Shown here: positions 13,576 through 23,252 of the stretch, piece after piece
How the letters are laid out: every line of letters starts with the position of its first letter
Position numbering within the stretch: the stretch's first letter is position 1
Position numbers and translations under genes: made by a program
Notes under the pieces: generated by a model
Databases searched by the model: none
What the model was told of the DNA's origin: nothing
The model's input: only the letters and a program-made list of their open reading frames with translations
Source: a virus
Direction: 5' to 3' (one strand)
Length of the DNA stretch: 38,511 bases
Virus record (IMG/VR): IMGVR_UViG_3300028844_005055
Span: 1 to 38,511 of that record

Positions 13576-14453
13576 TGCCAGAAGATAGATATTTCGATAA
13601 GTTTCCACAAATACAATATTCCAATACTGCTTCTATTGATATCACAAGAAGAGTAACAATAACTGATATTGCTTACTTTAATCCTTATATTTTCTATACT
13701 TATGATATTTCAGAACACGAAAGACCAGATCAGTTTAGTTATAGATATTATGACGACCAGTTTAAAACTTGGTTAGTATATCTATCAAATAAAATTGTAG
13801 ACCCTTATTATGAATGGTATTTGTCAGACGACGAGTTCAATTCCTTTCTCACTACAAAATATGGATCTGTTGTAGAATCCCAACAAAAGATTGATTACTA
13901 TAGAAACGATTGGACTAACAGTGACCCATTAGAAACAAATGGATATGAAGCACTTGCTTTCTCATTGAAAAAATATTGGCATCCAGTGTATGATGATTTT
14001 GGTAATATACTAGAGTATAAAAGAGTACCAAAAGATTGGAAGATAACAACAAATAAAATTGTTTCTTATGAAGTAAGCAACACTAATTTTGTAGAAAATG
14101 AAATATGTGATATTGTATTTACAGCATCAAATACTGGTTCTGGGCAAGTTATTTCTTCTTCTAATACGAGAGTGTATTTAAAACATTTATCTGGAACACA
14201 TTTAGAAAGTAATACTATTACTATTTCAGGTTCAAGTTACATATACGGTAGAGAAAGTGAGATAAATACAATTTTTACATCTGCAACTCTTGTATCAAAT
14301 AATATAGCACCAGAAGAAGAAGTTTATTGGAAAGGTATTACACACTATGATGATGAGATTGAAAAGAATGAATTTAACAGAACTATTAAAGTTTTAGACA
14401 GTTCGTTGGCAGGAAATGCTGTTATAGGTTTACTTGACTTACTTGAGGAATAA
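13575..14453 (+). CDS. 53: Baseplate wedge protein gp53
   Basis: The 292-residue product has the gp53 N-terminal domain: YFDKFPQIQYSN, DITRRVTITD, NPYIFYTYDISEHERPDQFSYRYYDDQFKTWLVYLSNKIVDPYYEWYLSDDEFNSF and KYGS. In T4, gp53 is the last wedge component and joins wedges around the hub. The C-terminal half is a beta-rich extension (ASNTGSGQVISSSNTRVYLKH) longer than in T4 (196 residues), as is usual in marine relatives. It is coupled to gp48 (overlapping TAATG) and closely followed by the hub gene. Confidence 0.88.
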   Translation: MPEDRYFDKFPQIQYSNTASIDITRRVTITDIAYFNPYIFYTYDISEHERPDQFSYRYYDDQFKTWLVYLSNKIVDPYYEWYLSDDEFNSFLTTKYGSVVESQQKIDYYRNDWTNSDPLETNGYEALAFSLKKYWHPVYDDFGNILEYKRVPKDWKITTNKIVSYEVSNTNFVENEICDIVFTASNTGSGQVISSSNTRVYLKHLSGTHLESNTITISGSSYIYGRESEINTIFTSATLVSNNIAPEEEVYWKGITHYDDEIEKNEFNRTIKVLDSSLAGNAVIGLLDLLEE

Positions 14454-14455
14454 AT

Positions 14456-15649
14456 ATGCCTAAAGAAAATCCAGGACAAATATCAAGCTTACAAGTTACC
14501 ATTGGTGGTCAGACAGTAGACCCTGCTCTTGTTGCTGGTATTATGATAAAACAGTGTTTATCACAAAAATTTGGTCCTATTGGTAGAATATCTGTAATTG
14601 ATGCAGAAAGAAATTTAGCAAAGATAAAAGGTGATGGGTCAGAGACAGCAGAAGTTACTTGGACAGACCACAACGGTCAAAGGTTTAACTTTGAATTTAT
14701 GGTTGATACTGGGCAAAATATAGATTCTCATAGTGATGGGAGTGATACAAACAATTCTGCAAGAAAACATAACACTTATATTTTTACTTTAAATGGAAAA
14801 GATACAAAGAAGGTAAATGGTGGAGTTGTTTATGGTGCTAAAGATAAACCTGTGGAAGAACATTTAAAAAAGATTTATGAAAAATTAGGAACTAAGTGTT
14901 TTAAATCAGAAGTAAAAACTGACCCAACTTCTCTCAATTTTAATCAAATGTCTTTTTCTGATGCAGTTCAAAAGGGTCTGAATAATTCTAATATACGAAA
15001 AGAAAAATCTTCTTATGTCGTGGTTTATTATGATAAAGATGGATGTCCAGTTTTTAATAGTTATGAAAATATGTTTAGTGGATCGCCTGTTGCAAATTTT
15101 ACAGAAAGTGCAAAAAATACAGTTCCAGATGATAGATTTATTATTAATGTTTCACCATCTAATATTTTTATGAATTCAGCAAGTATTAGAGGAGGTAATG
15201 CAGATATGAGTCAATTTAATGGATTAAATGGTGGACTTAGATTAGGAGTAAAATCTGAAACAAATAATTTTAGAACTGCTGGTAGAAATCCTGGTAAAAA
15301 AGGAGCAGATAATGAAAATAATACAATTCATAATTATCCAGACCCTTTAAATAATATATTTAAACAAGGTAAATATTCTACGCCAACAGATAGATATAAT
15401 TATCAAACCCGCCATTTAAACGATAATGCTTCTGAAATTACAGTTTTTTCTAGACCTGGTGTTGATCCAGGGAAAGTTATTATCACTTCTATTCTAGCAA
15501 AAGATGATAAAAATACTACTACTGGAAACCCAAAAACAAATGGAAAAATGTTAGTGAGGACTATTATACATAGAATTGGTGCTGTTGGAGAAGAACCAAG
15601 ATATACCCAAGTACTTCAAACTTTAAAAGGAGATCCAGAAGGGAGATAA
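14456..15649 (+). CDS. Baseplate hub protein, gp27-like
   Basis: This 397-residue beta-rich protein starts with ISSLQVTIGGQTVDPALVAGIMIKQ and a domain of the gp27/phage-hub type (ISVIDAERNLAKIKG, AEVTWTDHNGQRFNFEF), then PVEEHLKKIYEKLGT and SYVVVYYDKDGCPVFNS. gp27 forms the trimeric ring linking spike and tube. Position between gp53 and the spike genes supports this. Similarity to T4 gp27 is not obvious by eye and the family is highly divergent, so the assignment is from context and fold-like pattern. Confidence 0.55.
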   Translation: MPKENPGQISSLQVTIGGQTVDPALVAGIMIKQCLSQKFGPIGRISVIDAERNLAKIKGDGSETAEVTWTDHNGQRFNFEFMVDTGQNIDSHSDGSDTNNSARKHNTYIFTLNGKDTKKVNGGVVYGAKDKPVEEHLKKIYEKLGTKCFKSEVKTDPTSLNFNQMSFSDAVQKGLNNSNIRKEKSSYVVVYYDKDGCPVFNSYENMFSGSPVANFTESAKNTVPDDRFIINVSPSNIFMNSASIRGGNADMSQFNGLNGGLRLGVKSETNNFRTAGRNPGKKGADNENNTIHNYPDPLNNIFKQGKYSTPTDRYNYQTRHLNDNASEITVFSRPGVDPGKVIITSILAKDDKNTTTGNPKTNGKMLVRTIIHRIGAVGEEPRYTQVLQTLKGDPEGR

Positions 15650-15652
15650 TAA

Positions 15653-16129
15653 ATGTGGATGGGACAAATAATTTGTAGACCTTTTGATGGTGATGATACT
15701 GGTGCGAGAGGAGTTAGTGTTGGATATACTGTAAGACCTATTACACAAAATCCAAAAGATATAAAAAAAGAAGACTTGTTACAAGCTAAAGTTGCTAGAC
15801 AAACCGATTCGCCTGATATTGCTGGTTTAGGTTCTACACCATTTCTTCCAATTGGAACTTATGTTTTATGTGAAACAATAAATGGAATTGTACATATTAT
15901 GTCAACTTGTGGTAGACCTTTTGGGTCTAAAAATTATGTTCCTCCTGGAACTAGTAGTTACGACACAGATACTTACTTTGGTAGCCTAGACCCAGAAAGA
16001 GGTGATACACAAAGAACCTCTCAATTAGGAACTCCCTATAATGTAAGATTGGGTGGTAAAAAATATGAAGAACCAGATTGTAAAGATTTTGACACAACAT
16101 CAACGAATAAAATGGTAGATTGGACATAA
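15653..16129 (+). CDS. Hub or spike protein, possible gp5 OB-domain equivalent
   Basis: This 158-residue protein begins MWMGQIICRPFDGDDTGARG and carries beta-rich sequence with PFLPIGTYVLCETINGIVHIMS (about residues 62-83), consistent with a small barrel, then a Gly/Asp-rich tail. T4 gp5 is one protein (OB fold, lysozyme, beta-helix); here no lysozyme segment is present and the beta-helix is encoded two genes downstream. It may be the separated OB part. It lies three bases after the hub gene. No enzyme motif is visible. Confidence 0.45.
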   Translation: MWMGQIICRPFDGDDTGARGVSVGYTVRPITQNPKDIKKEDLLQAKVARQTDSPDIAGLGSTPFLPIGTYVLCETINGIVHIMSTCGRPFGSKNYVPPGTSSYDTDTYFGSLDPERGDTQRTSQLGTPYNVRLGGKKYEEPDCKDFDTTSTNKMVDWT

Positions 16130-16130
16130 A

Positions 16131-17393
16131 ATGGCAAGAAATCCTGCTAACAAAAATATAACAGGTCTTTTAAAAAAAGCTAAAGAACTATATGCACCTA
16201 CAGGAGATATAGGTACAATTGCCGGTGCTTTAAATACTAATTCAATATTAGATGGATTAAATGAAGTAGACCCCCAAAGACTATCTAATATTTTTCCAAG
16301 ATTTTATGATGAAGTGTCTAAAATAACTAAAACACTCTCAACTAAAGGAAATCCTGGAAATAGTTCTGGTGCGGCAGGAAATGATAAAGGAGGACAAACA
16401 CCAACTTCAGGAGTTAAAGAACTAGTAACAGACGCTCTTACAGGAGCATTAAGTATTCTAGTTAAACGGTATGGTTATGGTCCAGTTTTAGTTTCTTTTA
16501 CTTTACCTCTTTTAACTAATTTTGATGATTTATTAGAAGACTATAAAGAGATGGTAAAAGATTCTCTTATGTCTTTGTATATTTCAGTTTTACTTTATGG
16601 TGAAAAGAATCTTCCAGTATCTATTATACCGGAGATAGTATTTGGTGATAACATTCCACCAAATGTAGTAACAACTATTCCTGATTTTTATGTTCAGGTA
16701 TATTATACAAAAGAAAATGATCCATATCCTGGTTATGTTGAATATGAAGGACCAAATCAAGAAAAAGTATATCTTCTCAGAACTTCAGAATATTTGCCTT
16801 TTGATAACTTAGAACAAGAAGTTTATACTAATGCTGAAATTGGATTAGCAACTGATTTATCTCCTTATATTGTTTCTATAACTTTAACAGTGCCCATATT
16901 AAATGAACTATTAGAAAAATATTGTAATCAAGTAGCAGATACAACTGAAGATAAAGCAGCTGGTAAAAATTCTGGTAATTCTACTGATTTAGTTAGTATG
17001 CTTGGTCCAATACTTGGTGGTGCTATAAATCAAGCAAAAACATCCCATTTACCAAATTCATTTTTAGATAATACAAAAATGAATAAATTATTAAATAATA
17101 CTACAAAAGAACATAATGTTTTAAAAAATGTAATTGAAAAATATGCAAATCTTGCTATGAAACCAAATAGTAAATCTAAAAATATGAGTAATAATTTAAA
17201 TAATACAACTTTTTCTGTAAATCAAATAAAGGATGAATCATTAACACATTTGTCAAGAATGTCTAGAAATCCAAATACAGAAGTAGCAGAAATAGATTTA
17301 GAAGATTTTAAAGCAAAGGCAGAAGAATTAGATGCTGTATTTAATGATGTAGATATAGCAAAACTTCTTAACTTTGTAAAGGAAATAGTTTAA
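16131..17393 (+). CDS. Conserved virion protein of unknown function, 420 residues
   Basis: The product is inserted between the hub/OB gene and the spike beta-helix gene and is tightly spaced with both (one base before, overlapping ATG after). The N-terminal third has a Gly/Ser-rich low-complexity stretch; the middle (about 100-260) is hydrophobic and ordered (YGYGPVLVSFTLPLLTNFDDLL, SLYISVLLYGEKNLPVSIIPEIVFG, PDFYVQVYYT); the C-terminal part is Asn/Lys-rich and helical. I do not recognise it. Location argues for a baseplate hub or spike accessory role. Confidence 0.6.
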   Translation: MARNPANKNITGLLKKAKELYAPTGDIGTIAGALNTNSILDGLNEVDPQRLSNIFPRFYDEVSKITKTLSTKGNPGNSSGAAGNDKGGQTPTSGVKELVTDALTGALSILVKRYGYGPVLVSFTLPLLTNFDDLLEDYKEMVKDSLMSLYISVLLYGEKNLPVSIIPEIVFGDNIPPNVVTTIPDFYVQVYYTKENDPYPGYVEYEGPNQEKVYLLRTSEYLPFDNLEQEVYTNAEIGLATDLSPYIVSITLTVPILNELLEKYCNQVADTTEDKAAGKNSGNSTDLVSMLGPILGGAINQAKTSHLPNSFLDNTKMNKLLNNTTKEHNVLKNVIEKYANLAMKPNSKSKNMSNNLNNTTFSVNQIKDESLTHLSRMSRNPNTEVAEIDLEDFKAKAEELDAVFNDVDIAKLLNFVKEIV

Positions 17394-18142
17394 TGAGTAA
17401 TAATGATCATAAACCAAGATTACCAGACGAATCAGGAACAAATGCTGGAGTTCCTACTGTAAATAGACAAGGATCATTTCCAGTTGTTAAAATGGGTCCA
17501 GATGGATCTGTTACTCACGAAACTCGTGATAACTCTAATAATAATGATAATGATCATTCAACTATCGTAACATCTTATGGTGGTTTTTCTTCTAATAACT
17601 TTGATTCAGATACAAGAAGAAATTCTCTTAATGTATCACTAAGTCCGGGCAGTGTAAGAGAATATTCTAACAATAAAAGTAGTACAAAAAATGCTAATGA
17701 TGATAGCAATACTGGAGGAAATAGTAAATGTGGAGTTGTAAAAGAGAGGGGTTGTGAAATTGGAACAAATGATGTAAAAGCAGTTGGTAAAATTGAAGCA
17801 AGAATAATTAATGGTGATACTGTTGATGTTACTCCAAAAAGTTCACAAAATAACAAACAAAAAGTTACTTCAGGAAATGATAACGAGAAAGTTACAGGTT
17901 CTAAGAATTTTTCTGTAGAGGGAGATTCTTTTCATTCTACTGGTGAATCAAGATATGATATAGTAAAAAATGGTGAATATGGTATAAATGTCCAGTCTGG
18001 TAATATGGATGTGCAAGTAAATTCTGGTAAGGCGAGAATATCAGCATCACAAGAAATATTATTAATTTGTGGTTCTTCTTATGTAAAAATTCTACCAAAT
18101 AGAATTGAAATTGTAGCAGATAGAATTGACTTAAATCCATAA
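17393..18142 (+). CDS. Central spike protein with gp5C-like beta-helix
   Basis: This 249-residue protein has an Asn/Ser/Asp-rich disordered first half, then repetitive beta-strand sequence typical of triple beta-helix spikes such as T4 gp5 C-terminus or VgrG: KNFSVEGDSFHSTGES, YDIVKNGEYGINVQSGNMDVQVNSGKARISASQEILLICGSSYVKILPNRIEIVADRIDLNP. The spike pierces the outer membrane under the PAAR tip encoded two genes later. No lysozyme domain is present, unlike T4 gp5. The start overlaps the previous stop. Confidence 0.7.
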   Translation: MSNNDHKPRLPDESGTNAGVPTVNRQGSFPVVKMGPDGSVTHETRDNSNNNDNDHSTIVTSYGGFSSNNFDSDTRRNSLNVSLSPGSVREYSNNKSSTKNANDDSNTGGNSKCGVVKERGCEIGTNDVKAVGKIEARIINGDTVDVTPKSSQNNKQKVTSGNDNEKVTGSKNFSVEGDSFHSTGESRYDIVKNGEYGINVQSGNMDVQVNSGKARISASQEILLICGSSYVKILPNRIEIVADRIDLNP

Positions 18143-18152
18143 AGGTTAATTA

Positions 18153-18389
18153 ATGACACAACAATATAGAGACAAAAATGAGTTTGTTATACTTATAGAT
18201 GGCGAGTTAAAAACATTTGATAAATATGAAGATATACCAGAAGTTTTTGATAATGTTATTAAATTTCTTCCAGCATTTCCACCAGAACCGCATACAGAAG
18301 AACAACATAGAGAATTGTCTCAATGGAATGATAAACTTCAAAAATTAATGGAAAGGGAGAGAAAAAATGCCAGCCGTTTGCAGAGGTGA
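18153..18389 (+). CDS. Small acidic protein between spike and PAAR genes, 78 residues
   Basis: The product starts MTQQYRDKNEFVILIDGELK and ends in a charged helix (QHRELSQWNDKLQKLMERERKNASRLQR). It is soluble, with no known motif. Its last 23 bases overlap the start of the PAAR gene, which lies behind its AAAGGGAGAG ribosome binding site. Equivalent small genes occur here in related marine phages, as far as I recall, without assigned function. Confidence 0.65.
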   Translation: MTQQYRDKNEFVILIDGELKTFDKYEDIPEVFDNVIKFLPAFPPEPHTEEQHRELSQWNDKLQKLMERERKNASRLQR

Positions 18390-18663
18390 TCTCGTAGACC
18401 AAGATGTGGTTCATTGTTCAGTTCCACTTAGATTAGAAAGATCTCCTGATGTGTTTGTAAATAGTATAGGTATTTCTAGGCAAGGTGATAATAATCATCC
18501 ACATTTATTACCTGGAGTTCCTTGTCCAACACATCAAGCTCCAATTACAACTGGTTCTCCTACAGTTTTTATAAATGGCAAAGGTTGTGGAAGAATTGGA
18601 GATGCAGTGACTGCTTGTACATCAGTAGCAACAGGTTCATCGAATGTATTCTGTGGACCATAA
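18367..18663 (+). CDS. PAAR-domain spike tip protein (gp5.4-like)
   Basis: This 98-residue protein has PAAR architecture: an N-terminal MPAVCRGDLVDQDVVHCS, a proline-rich centre (HLLPGVPCPTHQAPITTGSPTVFINGKGCGRIGDAVTACTSVATGSSNVFCGP) with the characteristic S-P-x-V-x-x-x-x-x-x-x-R-x-G-D segment, and several His and Cys residues that bind a metal at the tip. PAAR proteins form the sharp cone on the central spike of contractile tails. It is followed by gp25, completing the spike-wedge order. Confidence 0.92.
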   Translation: MPAVCRGDLVDQDVVHCSVPLRLERSPDVFVNSIGISRQGDNNHPHLLPGVPCPTHQAPITTGSPTVFINGKGCGRIGDAVTACTSVATGSSNVFCGP

Positions 18664-18674
18664 GGAAAAAATAA

Positions 18675-19142
18675 ATGGTAACTAGACCAACAAGAGCAGA
18701 ATCTATTTCACCAAAAGAAAAACAAGGAGAATTTTTCTCTGATTTCTTAAATTCTTTTGCAAAGACTCCTATTGGAGAGCAGCTTGGTCGTGTCACAAAT
18801 GAGAAAGCAGTAAACCAATCATTAAGAAATCTTATTAAAACAAATGTTGGTGAAAGACTTTATCAACCTTTAATTGGATCAGATGTAAATGCATCTCTTT
18901 TTGAGAATAACACAGAAGCACAATTAAGTAAAATTGAATTTTTTATTGAAACTACAATACTAAACAATGAACCAAGAGTAAATCTTATTGATGTATTAGT
19001 TGAATCCTCCTTAGATATAAAAACTAGTCAATCAAATAATCCAATAAGCGAAAACGAAATAGTAGTAACCATTGTTTATACTCTTATAAATAGTGTAGAA
19101 GAGATAGTATTAACAATACCATTACTGAAAAGAGTTCGTTAA
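18675..19142 (+). CDS. 25: Baseplate wedge protein gp25
   Basis: The 155-residue product matches the gp25/TssE-type lysozyme-like wedge fold: ESISPKEKQGEFFSDFLNSF, NEKAVNQSLRNLIKTNVGERLYQPLIGSDV and the conserved core motif NNEPRVNLIDVLVE (EPRV at about residues 112-115) followed by ENEIVVTIVYTLINS. gp25 ties the wedge gp6 to the sheath and starts its assembly. The stop is immediately followed by the ATG of gene 6. Confidence 0.95.
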   Translation: MVTRPTRAESISPKEKQGEFFSDFLNSFAKTPIGEQLGRVTNEKAVNQSLRNLIKTNVGERLYQPLIGSDVNASLFENNTEAQLSKIEFFIETTILNNEPRVNLIDVLVESSLDIKTSQSNNPISENEIVVTIVYTLINSVEEIVLTIPLLKRVR

Positions 19143-20960
19143 ATGGCAAATAGTTCATTAAACATTTCGTCATTAGATTTTGATACACTAAAACAAAATT
19201 TTAAAACTTATCTTCAAAATCAATCTGTTTTAAAAGATTATGATTTTGAAGGTTCAAATATTAATGTCTTACTTGATGTAATGACATATAACTCATATTT
19301 GAATTCTTTCTACTTAAATATGGTTGCGTCTGAAATGTTTCTGGATTCTTCTCAGAAATATGATTCAGTTGCATCACATTCAAAAGAATTAAATTATCTT
19401 CCTATTTCAAATAGATCATCAGTTGCATTTCTTGATTTGACATTTGAAACAACTGGCATTAATGGTCCTCTTACAATTCCAAAAGGAACTAGATTTTCTG
19501 GTTCAAATTCAAATGATTCTTTTGAGTTTGTTACTAATGAAGTAAATATCATTACATCTGCAAACGATACTTACTCTATTTCAAATGTTGAAGTACTAGA
19601 AGGTTCATTTTTTCAAGATTCTTTCATATATGATTCAACAGATGAAACACAAGTTTTAAGATTATCAAATGAAAATATAGATGTTAATACTCTTACAGTT
19701 TCAGTAATAGAGAACAATGGTGCTAATACATATAATTACACAAGAGCAGAAAATCTTCTTGGTATAAACAAAAACTCACAGGTATTTTTCTTACAACCAT
19801 CTGATAATAATAGATATGAAATTGTTTTTGGTAATGATATTTTTGGAAGAAAACCACAAAACTTTGCCACTATAGAAGCAGACTACATTGTAAACAATGG
19901 CAAAGATTCCAATGGTATTTCAGATATCTCTCTTGTTGATGATTTAGGACCAATAAACTCTGGTGAAGTCACAACAGTAACTTCAACAGTAGTTACTAAT
20001 TCAGCAGATGGTGCTTTTCAAGAATCTATAGATGATGTTAAATTTAGAGCACCAAGATTTTTTGCTACACAACAAAGAGCAGTTGCATCAAATGATTATT
20101 CTGCTTTAGTTCTATCTAAGTTTGGTGGTGCATTATCAGATGTTAATGTTTACGGTGGACAAGAAGTAGAACCTAAACAATATGGTAAAGTTTTACTTTC
20201 ATTAAAACCAGCATCAGGAACAATTGCTCCAGATTTTTTAAAGAACGATGTTCTTAATTATCTATTAGATTATATTGCTCTTCCAAATAGAGTTGTCTTT
20301 GTTGATCCAGATTTCTTTTACATTCACGTTATATCATCAGTTCAACTTAATACAGTAACTTCATTAAAATCTGTATCTGATATTAAATCATTAGTAATTC
20401 AAGATATACTAGATTTTGGAACTGATACATTATCAAAATTTGATAATGATTTTAGATATAGTAAGTTTGTTACATCTATTGATGCAGTTGATGAAAACAT
20501 TACAAGTAATGACACACAAGTAAGATTGCTTTCAAGACAAACACCAAAAGTAAATGAAAAAGTAAGTTTTGTTATAAACTACAACAATGAATTAGAAGCA
20601 AGAAAAACTTTATGTACTGGATTTATACACCCATCAGTAGTTCTCACCACAACACAATTTACATTTTTAGATGATGATGATAATGAAACAGAATTTGCTC
20701 AAATAAGAGATGATGGTAATGGTAATCTAGAAGTTTATAAGGAAATTTCTGGACAACTAGTTACAATTAAATCTAATATAGGATCAATAAATTATACTAC
20801 AGGTGAAGTAGAAGTTGATAATATCAAAATAAAGGGATATGATCAATATATCTCATTCTTAGTTAATACTAAAAATAAGGATGTTATTTCTTCTCAAAAT
20901 ATGATTTTACTTATTGATAATTCTAATGTTAATGTAAATGTAATAGAAACAGTAAAGTAA
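19143..20960 (+). CDS. 6: Baseplate wedge protein gp6
   Basis: This 605-residue protein has the gp6 (TssF/gpJ-like) organisation: an N-terminal helical segment with FDTLKQNFKTYLQNQSVLKDYDFEGSNINVLLDVMTYNSYLNSFYLNMVASEMFLDSSQ, then KELNYLPISNRSSVAFLDLTF and a long beta-rich region; the DDVKFRAPRFFATQQRAVASNDYSALVLSKFG segment (about 298-329) is a strong hallmark. gp6 dimers form the ring that holds the baseplate together and triggers sheath contraction. Length is close to T4 (660). Next gene starts two bases after the stop. Confidence 0.95.
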   Translation: MANSSLNISSLDFDTLKQNFKTYLQNQSVLKDYDFEGSNINVLLDVMTYNSYLNSFYLNMVASEMFLDSSQKYDSVASHSKELNYLPISNRSSVAFLDLTFETTGINGPLTIPKGTRFSGSNSNDSFEFVTNEVNIITSANDTYSISNVEVLEGSFFQDSFIYDSTDETQVLRLSNENIDVNTLTVSVIENNGANTYNYTRAENLLGINKNSQVFFLQPSDNNRYEIVFGNDIFGRKPQNFATIEADYIVNNGKDSNGISDISLVDDLGPINSGEVTTVTSTVVTNSADGAFQESIDDVKFRAPRFFATQQRAVASNDYSALVLSKFGGALSDVNVYGGQEVEPKQYGKVLLSLKPASGTIAPDFLKNDVLNYLLDYIALPNRVVFVDPDFFYIHVISSVQLNTVTSLKSVSDIKSLVIQDILDFGTDTLSKFDNDFRYSKFVTSIDAVDENITSNDTQVRLLSRQTPKVNEKVSFVINYNNELEARKTLCTGFIHPSVVLTTTQFTFLDDDDNETEFAQIRDDGNGNLEVYKEISGQLVTIKSNIGSINYTTGEVEVDNIKIKGYDQYISFLVNTKNKDVISSQNMILLIDNSNVNVNVIETVK

Positions 20961-20961
20961 T

Positions 20962-23235
20962 ATGGAATTTTCAATAGAAACAAAAATATCAAATTTTATT
21001 GAAAATCAATTCCCTTCTTTTTATAGAGAAGAGGGACCTACTTTTATATTGTTTATGAAAGCATATTTTGAGTGGATGGAATCTAATGGAAATCCAATTT
21101 ACCATTCAAGAAATCTTTTAAACTATGGTGACATTGATAATACTATAGATGATTTTTTAGTTCATTTTGAGAAAAAATATTTATTTGGTATTCCATTTGA
21201 GACCGTTGTAAATAAAAGATTTATGATAAAGCACGTTTTAGATGCTTACAGATCAAAATCTAGTATACAGGGTCACAAATTACTATTTAAACTTCTTTAT
21301 AATTTAGATTCAGAAATATATATTCCTGGTAGAGATATATTAAAACCATCTGATGGAACTTGGAAAGAACCAAAATATTTAGAGGTTACTGATAATGGGA
21401 ATTTGAATGATTTGGTTGGTAAAGAAATTGAAGGTTCTGAATCAGGAACTCTTGCAGTAGTAGAATCTTTTACAAAAGAATCTTTTGATTCTGACATTAT
21501 TAACACATTGTTTATTTCAAACATTACACCAAAAAATCAAGACTTTACAATTGGTGAAGCAATTGTTCTAAAAGGACAAGCATCAAATACTTCTGCTATT
21601 ACATCTGCACCTATTTTAAAAGGCTCTTTGAATGGTCTACAAATAATTAATGGTGGACAAAATTTTAAAGTAGGTAATATATTAAAAATAGTTAAAAGAG
21701 ATTTGACAAATGATAATATTATTTCTTTTGGCCAAAATGGACTTTTAAGAGTTGCCAATGTTGGTAGAGGATTTGGAACTATAAATTTTGATATTTTATC
21801 TGGTGGATTCGGGTATTTGTCAAACTCTTCTATATTTGTTTATAATGAAACAGACGATACTACTGGAACTGGTGCAGGATTTGAGCTAGATCAACTTACA
21901 AATCAACAATTAATAACATATAATACAGATGTGATTTGTAATTATTCTAATCTACAATTAGATGCAACTGCTTATGGGTTTCCTGGAGATGAGACTGCTA
22001 ATTTAACATCAAATACTGGAACTGCTTTAACATTTATAACAGATATTTTTGGAACAGTATCAAAATTAAATAACATAACAACTGGTAATAATTACACAAA
22101 CGCAACTATAAATTTTGTTAGATCTAATTTACTTTCAAATGGACTTCCTGGGTCTATAAGTTACACTGCTTCTTCAAATACCATAACTGGAACTTCTACT
22201 ATATTTGATTCTATATTTGCTGCAAACGATGTCATTCAAATTCAAGCAAATTCTTCTTTGAATGCTACACAAGAATTACAAGTAATTAAAGAAGTAACAA
22301 ACAGCACTCAAATAATTCTTTATGGTCCACCAGAGAATAGTTCCACAGCAAGTGCTGTATATAGAGCAGCACCTACAATATTGCCTGCTAATTTTGCTAC
22401 ATATGAAACTGTTATGGTAAGAGAAGATGAAACTTTAAACGGTGAAAATGAAAACATTAGAGGCTTGCCATCATCAGGAAATGACATTGTTACTTCAGTG
22501 TCAATAGTTGATTCTGGTAAATCTTATTTAAATGGTGAAGATGTAGATTTATATTTACAGGGTGGATTGAGTAATGTTGTAATTAGCTCTGGTGGTTCTG
22601 GTTATCAAAATAATGAACTAGTTATTTTTTCTGGTGGTGGAACTCCAGATACAGCAAATGCAGTTGTAGGAACTGATAGTAATGGTTCTATAATAAATAT
22701 TCTTTATAATGATAGAGGTTCGGGATATCAAACAACACCAACACTTACAGTGAGAACTTCTAATGGAACTGGTGCACTGTTGTCTGTAAATATAACAGAA
22801 TTTAACATTGCAAGTCTTGTTGAAGGTAAAGTTACTAAAGGTGGTGTTGGTGTTGGTAGAGGTTTTTGGTCAACAACAAGAAGTCATTTAAGTTCTGATA
22901 AATTTATACAAGATAGTTATTTTTATCAAGATTTTTCTTATCAGATAAAAGTTCAAAAAATACTTGCTAAATACAAAGATATAATAAAAGATACATTTCA
23001 TTCTGCCGGTTCTGAATTATTTGGAGAGTTTGAACTTATACAAGACGTAAGTTCTAATATAGAATTATTACATAGTAGTAATACAGCTGTAAAATCTTTT
23101 GATTATACTTCAGATTCTAGTATTTTACTAGCTGATAATAATGTTGTTACTGTGGACAGTTATACTTTCTTTGCTACTGCTGATAGAACTTATACGGTTG
23201 ATAGAATGTTACCATTAGCAGATTTTGTTTCTTAA
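20962..23235 (+). CDS. Baseplate wedge protein, gp7-like
   Basis: The 757-residue product opens with a conserved domain, QFPSFYREEGPTFILFMKAYFEWMES and HVLDAYRSKSSIQGHKLLFKLLYN (to about residue 110), a pattern I associate with the gp7/gpI-type wedge protein that follows gp6 in marine T4-like phages. The rest is a chain of Gly-rich beta repeats (VISSGGSGYQNNELVIFSGGG, INGGQNFKVGNILKI, VDSGKSYLNGEDVD), and the C-terminus returns to an ordered helical region (SDKFIQDSYFYQDFSYQIKVQKILAKYKDIIKDTFHSAG). The repeats could be an elongated arm. Assignment as gp7 is positional plus pattern. Confidence 0.65.
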   Translation: MEFSIETKISNFIENQFPSFYREEGPTFILFMKAYFEWMESNGNPIYHSRNLLNYGDIDNTIDDFLVHFEKKYLFGIPFETVVNKRFMIKHVLDAYRSKSSIQGHKLLFKLLYNLDSEIYIPGRDILKPSDGTWKEPKYLEVTDNGNLNDLVGKEIEGSESGTLAVVESFTKESFDSDIINTLFISNITPKNQDFTIGEAIVLKGQASNTSAITSAPILKGSLNGLQIINGGQNFKVGNILKIVKRDLTNDNIISFGQNGLLRVANVGRGFGTINFDILSGGFGYLSNSSIFVYNETDDTTGTGAGFELDQLTNQQLITYNTDVICNYSNLQLDATAYGFPGDETANLTSNTGTALTFITDIFGTVSKLNNITTGNNYTNATINFVRSNLLSNGLPGSISYTASSNTITGTSTIFDSIFAANDVIQIQANSSLNATQELQVIKEVTNSTQIILYGPPENSSTASAVYRAAPTILPANFATYETVMVREDETLNGENENIRGLPSSGNDIVTSVSIVDSGKSYLNGEDVDLYLQGGLSNVVISSGGSGYQNNELVIFSGGGTPDTANAVVGTDSNGSIINILYNDRGSGYQTTPTLTVRTSNGTGALLSVNITEFNIASLVEGKVTKGGVGVGRGFWSTTRSHLSSDKFIQDSYFYQDFSYQIKVQKILAKYKDIIKDTFHSAGSELFGEFELIQDVSSNIELLHSSNTAVKSFDYTSDSSILLADNNVVTVDSYTFFATADRTYTVDRMLPLADFVS

Positions 23236-23252
23236 TTTAGGAGTCATAAGAA

